This document shows positions 1 through 6,696 of a DNA stretch of 64,000 nucleotides, one piece after another. Position numbers and translations under genes: made by a program. Position 1 is the stretch's first letter. The number at the start of each line of letters is the position of its first letter. Under the pieces are notes generated by a model. The model did not search any database, was not told the DNA's origin, and was given only the letters and a program-made list of their open reading frames with translations. Source of the DNA: Bog-473 sp963783245 (lineage in GTDB: Bacteria > Actinomycetota > Acidimicrobiia > Acidimicrobiales > RAAP-2); the NCBI GenBank assembly GCA_963783245.1, contig CAWAMS010000001.1, positions 62,001 through 126,000 on the forward strand. Reading direction: 5' to 3'.

Positions 1-1317
1 TCGCGCAGTACGCAGAGCACCGACATCACTCCTTCCGCCGCCGCCGCCAACGTCATCCGCAGTACGGCGGCGAATTTCATGATGGGCAACGGCACGAGTG
101 GGGTGGAGACACGCATAAGCGAGGAGGTCCTGGGGCATCTCCATCACGTCTTCCTGTGGTTCCACGTGTCGCCCAACAACTCGGACTACGTGCTCGGCCC
201 GGTGACCGATGCGTTCGGCAAGCGGGACTACACCGCGTGGGACCGAAGCCCCGACTCGGGAGCCGACCCTTGGCACGTTGTGCTCATCGTTGCCTCGGTG
301 CCGATATTGGTGGTGGCGTCTCTCCGCCGTCGCCGGGGGGCCCGGACGGCGCTGTTGATGGCGGCCGGCCTGACCCTGGGCTACCTGCTCTTCACCGGCA
401 CAGCGAGGTGGAGCGCGTTCAACGTCCGTTATGAATTGCCGCTCCTCGTCGCCTGGTCGCCCATCATCGCCCTCGCGCTCTCGAGGTTGCCCAAAATGGT
501 GACGCGGATCGTTCTGGTGCTCTTGATCCTCGCCTGCACGCCACAGCTGTTCAACAACCTGGAGGCACCGTTCTCCCATCAGGACTATCCGGCGAGGTCA
601 TTGTCGCCGTATTTTCTCGACTCGGTGAGCTCGGCCCATGTCGCCGCAGGGAACGCGGAATACAGCTCGACCTCCGCGGCGATCGCGGGGTCCTCATGCG
701 ACCGGCTCGGGCTCGCGAATTGGGTGCTTGTCGAGTACCCCCTCTGGGTGGGACTGCGCGACGACAAGTGGCACGGCGAGATTCAGGACGTCGACGTGCA
801 GAACGTCAGTCGCCGCTTCGAGAACCCTGCATTCAAGCCCTGCGCCTTGCTCCAGCAGGAAACGGCTGCTTACGTCGGAGCCGATGATGCCGACGTCAAT
901 CTTCAGTTCGGCTCGTTGGCCCTCTCCATCGACCCGGCGGACGCCCGGTCACTCCGTTTCCCGGTCGCAGGGTTTCACAGCAGCGTGGCCGGCGTCCGGG
1001 TGCTCCCGGGGGGAGGCTGGTCCCTGGCCGGAGCCTCGGGAGGGCCACGCCTGGCCCAGTCGGGTTCCGTTTTCCTGTTCAGCTCCGTTCGTCGCACCGT
1101 CCGGTTGCAACTCCGGAGCGCCGCGCAGGCGGCACCCGTACCGGTTGTGGTGAGTGCGCCCGGCTCCGGGCTGCCGCCGACCACCCTGGTGCCGAACGCC
1201 GGTGTCTCTCTTGTGGTGTCTCCCGGTGTCACCGAGGTGCAACTGTCTCCTCCGGCCGGGTCGCCTTCCTCCTCGAGCATCGACGGGGTGGAGGTTGTGG
1301 GGAGCCCATCGGGCTGA
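1..1317 (+). CDS. Membrane protein, glycosyltransferase-39-like C-terminal part (5' truncated by window)
   Basis: The reading frame is open from base 1, so the gene begins to the left of the window; the first internal ATG is at 79. The visible part has a soluble loop, then three or four hydrophobic segments at about 285-560, including the stretch around 'RYELPLLVAWSP' that resembles the last membrane helices of GT39/PMT-type lipid-dependent glycosyltransferases. A long exported C-terminal region of about 250 residues ends in a Ser/Pro/Val-rich, probably beta-rich segment. No catalytic residues lie in this part, so the glycosyltransferase reading is inference from topology. It could equally be an O-antigen-type membrane protein. 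Confidence 0.6.
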   Translation, partial: SRSTQSTDITPSAAAANVIRSTAANFMMGNGTSGVETRISEEVLGHLHHVFLWFHVSPNNSDYVLGPVTDAFGKRDYTAWDRSPDSGADPWHVVLIVASVPILVVASLRRRRGARTALLMAAGLTLGYLLFTGTARWSAFNVRYELPLLVAWSPIIALALSRLPKMVTRIVLVLLILACTPQLFNNLEAPFSHQDYPARSLSPYFLDSVSSAHVAAGNAEYSSTSAAIAGSSCDRLGLANWVLVEYPLWVGLRDDKWHGEIQDVDVQNVSRRFENPAFKPCALLQQETAAYVGADDADVNLQFGSLALSIDPADARSLRFPVAGFHSSVAGVRVLPGGGWSLAGASGGPRLAQSGSVFLFSSVRRTVRLQLRSAAQAAPVPVVVSAPGSGLPPTTLVPNAGVSLVVSPGVTEVQLSPPAGSPSSSSIDGVEVVGSPSG

Positions 1318-1342
1318 TGCCATTATGGGAGACTTGTTCGTC

Positions 1343-1363
1343 CTGAACGGTCCTCCAGTTCAG
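1343..1363 (+). terminator. Small hairpin between membrane gene and tRNA
   Basis: CTGAAC at 1343-1348 pairs with GTTCAG at 1358-1363 around a 9-base loop, just after the stop at 1317 and just before the tRNA. There is no U-tract, so the terminator call is weak. Confidence 0.2.
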
Positions 1364-1370
1364 AACACTC

Positions 1371-1446
1371 GCCTGGGTAGCTCAGTCGGTAGAGCAGCGC
1401 ACTCGTAATGCGCAGGTCAGGAGTTCGAATCTCCTCTCAGGCTCCA
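1371..1446 (+). tRNA. tRNA-Thr (anticodon CGT)
   Basis: A full cloverleaf can be drawn. Acceptor arms at 1371-1377 and 1436-1442 pair over seven bases with one G-U. The anticodon stem GCGCA/TGCGC holds loop CTCGTAA, giving anticodon CGT, which reads ACG (Thr). The T-stem AGGAG/CTCCT encloses TTCGAAT. The discriminator T is followed by an encoded CCA at 1444-1446. Confidence 0.97.
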
Positions 1447-1594
1447 CGTCATCGGTACTTTTCCAAAAAGGTCGTCCCCGCTGATCCCCGTTGGGGTAAC
1501 GACCGCGAGGTGGAAAAGGGCCGAGACGTCTCGCCGGCGGAGTTGCCGGCGATGCCGGCGTTGAAGGTACCGTGTCGCAGCCAGGAGTAACCGC

Positions 1595-2197
1595 ATGGTC
1601 AACCATGACCGACGAAGCAAGCTGTTGGATTCCTACGAGAACGCCGCGGTGATCGTGTCGGGAATAGAGGCCGGGGACCTCCGCCAACCCACACCATGCC
1701 CCAAGTATGACGTGGCTGGTCTGGTCGACCACATCGTCGAGGCGGGTCACCGGGCGGCCGCTCTGGGCCGTGGCCAGGCACCCCCACCCGGTGACCATGC
1801 CCCCCACGTGGAGCTGCCCGACGCGCCCGCTCAGCTCCGTCACGCTGCCGAGGACGCTGCGCTGGGGTGGGACGACGACGCCACGTTGTCACCGAGGTTC
1901 ACCATGCCGTGGGGGGAGGAGTACGCGGGGGCCACCCTGGTCGACATGTACCTCGCAGAGCTGGCGGCCCACGCGTGGGATCTGGCCCGGGCCACCGGAC
2001 AGATCGACGAGTTGGACCCCTCCGTCGCCGTCGCGGCACTTGAGGGGGCACGGGCCATGATCAAACCCGAATACCGCGACATGGTGGAACCAGGATCTCC
2101 GTTCGGAGAGGAGGTGCCACCTCCCCCGGGTGCCGACGACTGGGAACGGCTCGCCGCCTTCATGGGACGCGACCCGCGAGCACCGCTGGGCCAGTAA
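1595..2197 (+). CDS. TIGR03086-type metal-binding protein (DinB / mycothiol maleylpyruvate isomerase-like)
   Basis: The 200-residue protein opens with 'LLDSYENAAVIVSGIEAGDL' and 'PTPCPKYDVAGLVDHIVEAGH', the signature of the actinobacterial TIGR03086/DinB-2 four-helix family. These proteins bind a divalent metal through spaced His residues and many use mycothiol as co-substrate. The His of 'DHIVEAGH' and the later 'AAHAWDLARATGQ' helix fit the metal site. ATG 1595 follows an AGGAG about nine bases upstream. The gene stands alone between the tRNA and the CADD-like gene; its substrate cannot be told. Confidence 0.75.
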   Translation: MVNHDRRSKLLDSYENAAVIVSGIEAGDLRQPTPCPKYDVAGLVDHIVEAGHRAAALGRGQAPPPGDHAPHVELPDAPAQLRHAAEDAALGWDDDATLSPRFTMPWGEEYAGATLVDMYLAELAAHAWDLARATGQIDELDPSVAVAALEGARAMIKPEYRDMVEPGSPFGEEVPPPPGADDWERLAAFMGRDPRAPLGQ

Positions 2198-2276
2198 GGG
2201 TGAGAAGGGCCGCGTCGTCCCACGGGGCCGCTTCCCCATTTCCGGTTGCGGCACCCAGCCGGGATATTGTGCGCCC

Positions 2277-2936
2277 ATGCACACTGCGAGGATCCGAGAG
2301 GCACTGGCCGACGCACTGGTTGGTCGCCAACTCCTGACCCACCCCTTCTACCGACGCTGGGAGGCCGGCACCCTCGCCGAAGGAGAATTGGGTGCCTATG
2401 CCGAGCAGTACCGGCTCATCGAACGTGCGCTCCCCACCACGTTGGAGGACATTGCGGAGGGCCTCCCCGAGGGCGGGGCCCGTACGCTGGTCGAGTCCAA
2501 TCTGGCGGACGAGCTCGGCGTGCCCGCCCCCCATGCCGTGCTGTTCGAGTCGTTTGCGCAGGCTGCCGGTGCGGCGCCGGATGCTCCGCCGACGCCTGCC
2601 ACTACGTCCCTTCTCGCTGCGGCGCGTCAGGCCGCGACAGCTGACCCTGTTGCCGCGCTCGCCATGGTGGCGGCCTACGAAGTGCAGGCGGCTGACATAG
2701 CGGCATCCAAGGCCGAGGGACTCCGGCGCCACTACGGCATGGACGCGCAGGGCACCCGGTTCTGGGACGTGCACACCTCCCAGGAAGTGGCGCACGCCGA
2801 CTGGTCGATCGACGCTCTGGCCGCCCTGGAGGCCGACCCGTCCGTCGTACGGGCGGCGGCGCAGGTCGCGGCCGACGCGTGGTGGGACTTCCTGAGCGAG
2901 CGCGAGGCACTCGCCCCCGCCGGCGCAAACTGCTGA
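2277..2936 (+). CDS. CADD-like di-metal haem-oxygenase-fold protein, candidate self-sacrificing pABA synthase
   Basis: A 219-residue all-helical protein of the haem-oxygenase-like oxidase superfamily (TenA/PqqC/CADD). It opens 'HPFYRRWEAG', as in chlamydial CADD. Visible metal ligands are E79, H86, E135, H166, E170 and H173; the HTSQEVAH motif gives H-x3-E-x2-H. Y25 and K145 fall where CADD has Tyr27 and Lys152, the residues reported to be consumed to make p-aminobenzoate. The catalytic Cys expected of TenA thiaminase is not seen. ATG 2277 is chosen because homology starts there; the frame is open further upstream but reads into low-homology sequence. No pabA, pabB or pabC is visible in this window, while folE, folP, folB and folK are. 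The function is inferred from residues only. Confidence 0.72.
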   Translation: MHTARIREALADALVGRQLLTHPFYRRWEAGTLAEGELGAYAEQYRLIERALPTTLEDIAEGLPEGGARTLVESNLADELGVPAPHAVLFESFAQAAGAAPDAPPTPATTSLLAAARQAATADPVAALAMVAAYEVQAADIAASKAEGLRRHYGMDAQGTRFWDVHTSQEVAHADWSIDALAALEADPSVVRAAAQVAADAWWDFLSEREALAPAGANC

Positions 2937-2976
2937 AGAGGCGACTCCACTCCGGAACACGCTGCACCGGCAGCGC

Positions 2977-4326
2977 TCAGGTCAGTGGGCCGCACGTGGC
3001 GGCAGCCTCGGCGAACACGCGGGAGCGCTCACGGTAGTCGGCGTATGCGCCGAAGCTCGGTGCCGCCGGAGACAGCAGGACGACAGCTCCATGCCCACTC
3101 GCGTCCGGGGCGTGTCGAGCCCAGCTCCACGCAACCGCGACGGCTTCCTCGAGCCCGGGGGCATCGATGACCTCGACTGCATCGCCGACGACTTCGCGGA
3201 TGGCGTTCCCGACGCGCGGCCCGTTGGCGGGCATCGTGACAACGAGTGTCGGAACGGTGCGTCGGGCCACGGCCTGGCCCAGCGGGGCGTAGTCCAGGCC
3301 GCGTTCGTGCCCACCGACAAGCAGAGCCACTGGTCGGTCGCCGAAAGCCTCGAGGGCCGCCTGCGCCGGCAACACGTTGGTGGACAAACCGTCGTCGACG
3401 AACTCCACGAGCCCGACATGGCCGACCGAATGACACCGGCTCGGCAGTCCCCGGAATCCTTGTGCGGCGGCCTCCATCCGCGTCGCGTCCTCGGCCTCGA
3501 CGACACCCAACGACCGGAGGACGGCGCGTGCCATCGCTGCATTGCGCGCGTTGTGCTCGCCCGGGAGGCCAAGGGCCCGGACCCATGGACCACCGAATGC
3601 CGGGTCGCCGGGATCCACCCATCGCACGTGCGCGCCCAACGCGCCGGCCTGTGCACGCAGGGTCGCGCTCGACCCGTCAGCGAGTGCCGTCCGGACGCCG
3701 GGCTTGGTACAAAGAGCCAGCTTGTCGGCGTAGTAACGCTCGACTGACCCGTGCCAGTCGAGGTGGTCCGGCGACAATGAGGTGACCGCCACGACGGGCG
3801 GACCGTTGGTCAAATCAGGCACCTGATAGCTCGACGTCTCGATCACCCAGTAGTCGGGCTCGGGCGCCGAAGTCGGCTCCCAGGGCGGTTGGCCGATGTT
3901 GCCACCCACTCGGGCGTCATAGCCGAGCCGGATGAGGAGGTGCCCGGCGATAGCGGTCGTGGTGCTCTTGCCTTTGGTGCCGGTGATGCACGTCACCCGT
4001 TCCAGGGGGACGTCCTCGAGCCAGAGCCCGAGTCCGCTCCGCACCGGGATGCCCGCGCCCTCGAGTCGGGCGACTTCGGGGCGGTACCGACTGATCCCGG
4101 GGCTCTTGATGACGACGTCGCAGGCCAACAACGCGTGCAGGCCGCCCTGATCCGTGGCCAGGATCTCGAGGTCACCGAGCGTGTGTGCGGCGGGCTTGTC
4201 GTCCACCAGGACCGGCACCAGTCCCATCGACTCGAGGCGCCGAAGACTCGCGCTGCCTTCGACACCGAGGCCCCAGAGGCCGACTGACGCGCTAGTGAGC
4301 GCGGACCAGGAGATCCGGGGGGGCAT
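2977..4326 (-). CDS. murD2: UDP-N-acetylmuramoyl-L-alanine--L-glutamate ligase (MurD2 type)
   Basis: A 449-residue Mur ligase. It has a Rossmann-like N-terminus 'SVGLWGLGVEGSAS', a central ATP site GTKGKSTTT at about 116-124, 'NIGQPPWE', 'SSYQ', 'SPDHLDWHGS' and a C-terminal ligase domain with 'DDGLSTN'. In the MurD2 branch the enzyme adds L-Glu rather than D-Glu to UDP-MurNAc-L-Ala. The assignment to MurD2 rests on the directly adjacent murL, which epimerises that product. ATG 4326 overlaps the 3' end of murL by 35 bases. It is the last gene of the minus-strand operon pgeF-murL-murD2. Ordinary murD is the alternative; the context makes MurD2 more likely. Confidence 0.85.
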   Translation of the reverse strand: MPPRISWSALTSASVGLWGLGVEGSASLRRLESMGLVPVLVDDKPAAHTLGDLEILATDQGGLHALLACDVVIKSPGISRYRPEVARLEGAGIPVRSGLGLWLEDVPLERVTCITGTKGKSTTTAIAGHLLIRLGYDARVGGNIGQPPWEPTSAPEPDYWVIETSSYQVPDLTNGPPVVAVTSLSPDHLDWHGSVERYYADKLALCTKPGVRTALADGSSATLRAQAGALGAHVRWVDPGDPAFGGPWVRALGLPGEHNARNAAMARAVLRSLGVVEAEDATRMEAAAQGFRGLPSRCHSVGHVGLVEFVDDGLSTNVLPAQAALEAFGDRPVALLVGGHERGLDYAPLGQAVARRTVPTLVVTMPANGPRVGNAIREVVGDAVEVIDAPGLEEAVAVAWSWARHAPDASGHGAVVLLSPAAPSFGAYADYRERSRVFAEAAATCGPLT

Positions 4327-5656
4327 AGCGATCGGGGATGCGATGGGATCCGACGGGTGAGAGGAGCTCGGTCGTCCGGAGGGAACCCTGGCGCGGCGCG
4401 CCGTCGATCGCGACGCGCAGGGACCGGAGCAGGGCATTCCCCTGGCGGTCGGATCTGCCGGCCGCCAGCCGGACCGCAGCGCGGCATTCGCCGACGTCAC
4501 CGACGCACTCGAACGGCCGCACGTCGGGTGCGAGCCCCAGCAACGTCACGAAGCGACCCTCGAGCTGGGCATCGTCCAAGGGTTCCCGACCGCCGAAGAT
4601 TCTCCTCAGATCGGCCGCTCCCATGAAGGGGGCCAGGATCAGGTCGATGAAGCAACACTTGTCGCAGGTTCCACACCATTGGCCGAGGCGGTCGGCTGCG
4701 TCCTGGTGGAAGGCCCGGTTGCAACTCCGGAAGACGGTGTGGAATTCCTCCAGCTGGGCGAACTGTTGCGCCACCCACAGCTCGCTTCGGCAGCGCAGGT
4801 AGGAGAAGACCGAGAGCTGCGGTCCAAGTGAGTCGCGCACCAAGTGGGCGAAACCCTCTTCGAACTCGGCGCCTTTGGACCACTGGTGATTGACCGGTTG
4901 GCCTTCGTGCATGAGTGTGGGGGCCGAGGCGGACCACTCGTTCGAGAGCACCACGGCATCGCGTCGATCGAGTACCGCCGCGACGACGGACACCGCAGTG
5001 ATGACTGCGGTGATGGGCACGTGGCCATTGAAGAAGCCCATTCTCTCGGACAGCCTCACCCGGGAATCGATCTCGCGGGCGATGCGTGTCACCGGCAGCC
5101 TGGTCAGAGCCGCCGCCTCTTCGATGGCGGCAAACCGCTCATGCGGAGGATGGACCACGCAGAGGGCGGCATCGAAGGAGCCCTCCCGTAGTGCGTTGAC
5201 CGTCACAATGGAGTCGATGCCGCCGCCGAACGGGATCAGGGGGCGCACCGGGTTGGCTGCGTCCGGAACGTATTCGCAGTGGAACGGTTCGGTCTTTTCG
5301 AGCCCGACCCACGTCACTTCGGAAAGGTCCAGCCCATTGCGATATGCGAACTCACCCAGGCCGTGCACGAAGTACTGGGCCAGGAAGGTGCGCTCGTCCG
5401 GCGTCGTCGTCGTCTGGCCCAGATCGATCACCCGGGCCGCCCTGGTCTTGTAGTACGACACCCCGGCCACGAGGAAGAGGATGCGCACGGCGGCTTCGAC
5501 GGCAGGATCGCTCCAATTGCCTTCAGGCCCGAACACGTAGCGTTCGGTGAACGTGTAGCCACCGGTCGAATAGGTGCAGTGCACCTCACCATGGACGGGG
5601 TCGATCGTGTAGCCGTCGTAACAGAACTGCTCGGCTCTTTGAGGGGCGGGTGGCAT
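4292..5656 (-). CDS. murL: UDP-N-acetyl-alpha-D-muramoyl-L-alanyl-L-glutamate epimerase
   Basis: A 454-residue protein of the MurL family. MurL inverts the terminal L-Glu of UDP-MurNAc-L-Ala-L-Glu to D-Glu in an ATP-dependent reaction, replacing the usual MurI glutamate racemase plus MurD route. A PP-loop-like GGGIDS lies at 144-149 ('RPLIPFGGGIDSIVTVNAL'), and a Cys cluster CGTCDKCC at about 328-335. The adjacent, overlapping murD2 is the established genomic partner. The start at 5656 lies 43 bases after pgeF. If murI is absent from the genome this would be the only source of D-Glu for the wall. Confidence 0.88.
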   Translation of the reverse strand: MPPAPQRAEQFCYDGYTIDPVHGEVHCTYSTGGYTFTERYVFGPEGNWSDPAVEAAVRILFLVAGVSYYKTRAARVIDLGQTTTTPDERTFLAQYFVHGLGEFAYRNGLDLSEVTWVGLEKTEPFHCEYVPDAANPVRPLIPFGGGIDSIVTVNALREGSFDAALCVVHPPHERFAAIEEAAALTRLPVTRIAREIDSRVRLSERMGFFNGHVPITAVITAVSVVAAVLDRRDAVVLSNEWSASAPTLMHEGQPVNHQWSKGAEFEEGFAHLVRDSLGPQLSVFSYLRCRSELWVAQQFAQLEEFHTVFRSCNRAFHQDAADRLGQWCGTCDKCCFIDLILAPFMGAADLRRIFGGREPLDDAQLEGRFVTLLGLAPDVRPFECVGDVGECRAAVRLAAGRSDRQGNALLRSLRVAIDGAPRQGSLRTTELLSPVGSHRIPDRYAPPDLLVRAH

Positions 5657-5699
5657 GGGGAGTCCTCATGCTACGGGGCAAGTGGTTAGGACGGGGTCA

Positions 5700-6512
5700 T
5701 CAGCCGACAGAGGGCTCCACAAGGCGAGCGAACAGGGCAAACCGCCCACACGGGCGTGCTGCTCGATCGCTGAAGTAGTCGTCATCCGCGGTCGTGACGC
5801 CACAGTCGAAAATGTGGGCGGGCGCGACCCCGGCCAGCACCAGTTGCTGCCGATTGGCAGCCATCAGATCAACACGCCAGCGCCCACTCCCTGTCGGCCG
5901 AGCCACCTCGGCCGACAGTTCTTCTGGCGCAACTGCCTCCAGGAGGGACTCGAGCACGACTTCGTCCACCTCGTAGCGCGCCGGGTGCACGCCAGGGCCG
6001 ATGAAGGCGACAACCCGCTCGGGCTCGGCTCCCAATTCCGCCATCGCCTCGAGCGCCCGGCGGCTCGCCTGGGACGCAGTCCCGCGCCATCCGGCGTGAA
6101 CGGCGGCCAGCACACGGGCCTCGGGATCGAGCAGGGCCATGGGAACGCAGTCGGCGACGAGAATAGCCAACGTCGTATCGAGAGCCGTGGTGACCAGGAT
6201 GTCCGTGGAAGTGACGGCATCGTCCATCCGCAACGTTCCGCGGCCCCGCTCGGCGTGGCCCACAACGGTGGCCGACGCGCCGTGCACCTGTTCGGCGAAA
6301 ACGATGCTTTCCAAGTCGGCCTCGAATGCATTGGCCGCACGTCGCCGATTCTCGATGACGCGCTCGGGGTCGTCGCCCACGTGCAATCCCAAGTTCAGCG
6401 ATTCGTGCACACCCTCAGAAACCCCGCCGTGCCTTGTCGTGACCGCAAGTGCTACGCCGAGTGCGGCCGCTTCGGGCCACTCCAGAAAGCGCACGCTCTG
6501 GCTCGTCTCCAT
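5700..6512 (-). CDS. pgeF: Peptidoglycan editing factor PgeF (YfiH / multicopper polyphenol-oxidase fold)
   Basis: A 270-residue YfiH-family protein. Family motifs seen are 'VTTRHGGVS', 'EQVHGA', 'VADCVP', 'VHAGWRGT' and 'GPGVHPARYEV', which carry the His/Cys metal site. E. coli YfiH removes mis-made UDP-MurNAc-L-Ser or -Gly precursors, so it edits stem-peptide position one. ATG 6512 (METSQSV) begins the family homology; an upstream in-frame ATG at 6572 adds 20 poor residues. It is the first gene of an operon with murL and murD2, which handle position two, so the cluster makes sense as a muropeptide precursor unit. Confidence 0.88.
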   Translation of the reverse strand: METSQSVRFLEWPEAAALGVALAVTTRHGGVSEGVHESLNLGLHVGDDPERVIENRRRAANAFEADLESIVFAEQVHGASATVVGHAERGRGTLRMDDAVTSTDILVTTALDTTLAILVADCVPMALLDPEARVLAAVHAGWRGTASQASRRALEAMAELGAEPERVVAFIGPGVHPARYEVDEVVLESLLEAVAPEELSAEVARPTGSGRWRVDLMAANRQQLVLAGVAPAHIFDCGVTTADDDYFSDRAARPCGRFALFARLVEPSVG

Positions 6513-6696
6513 CGCACCCACGCTACAGAACAGCGGGCTTACGGGTATTGGAAGCCCCTTTTCGGCTCGCAACCCTCATGTAACACGTCTTTTGTTTGGA
6601 TCCTTCCCCACAGGGGCAAGAACAGCGCTGAACATCATCGCAGTCGTTGTGTTGGGGCTCTGAACCTGAGGTCCTTCCCGAGAAGGAGACCTCGCT

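Noticed and set aside
2277..2936. TenA thiaminase II annotation
   Set aside because: The metal-ligand set and HxxxExxH fit the di-metal CADD/PqqC-like branch; the TenA catalytic Cys is not seen and no thiamine genes are near.
6573..6696. Riboswitch upstream of the secreted repeat protein
   Set aside because: The 124-base leader has no conserved riboswitch core that I can recognise.
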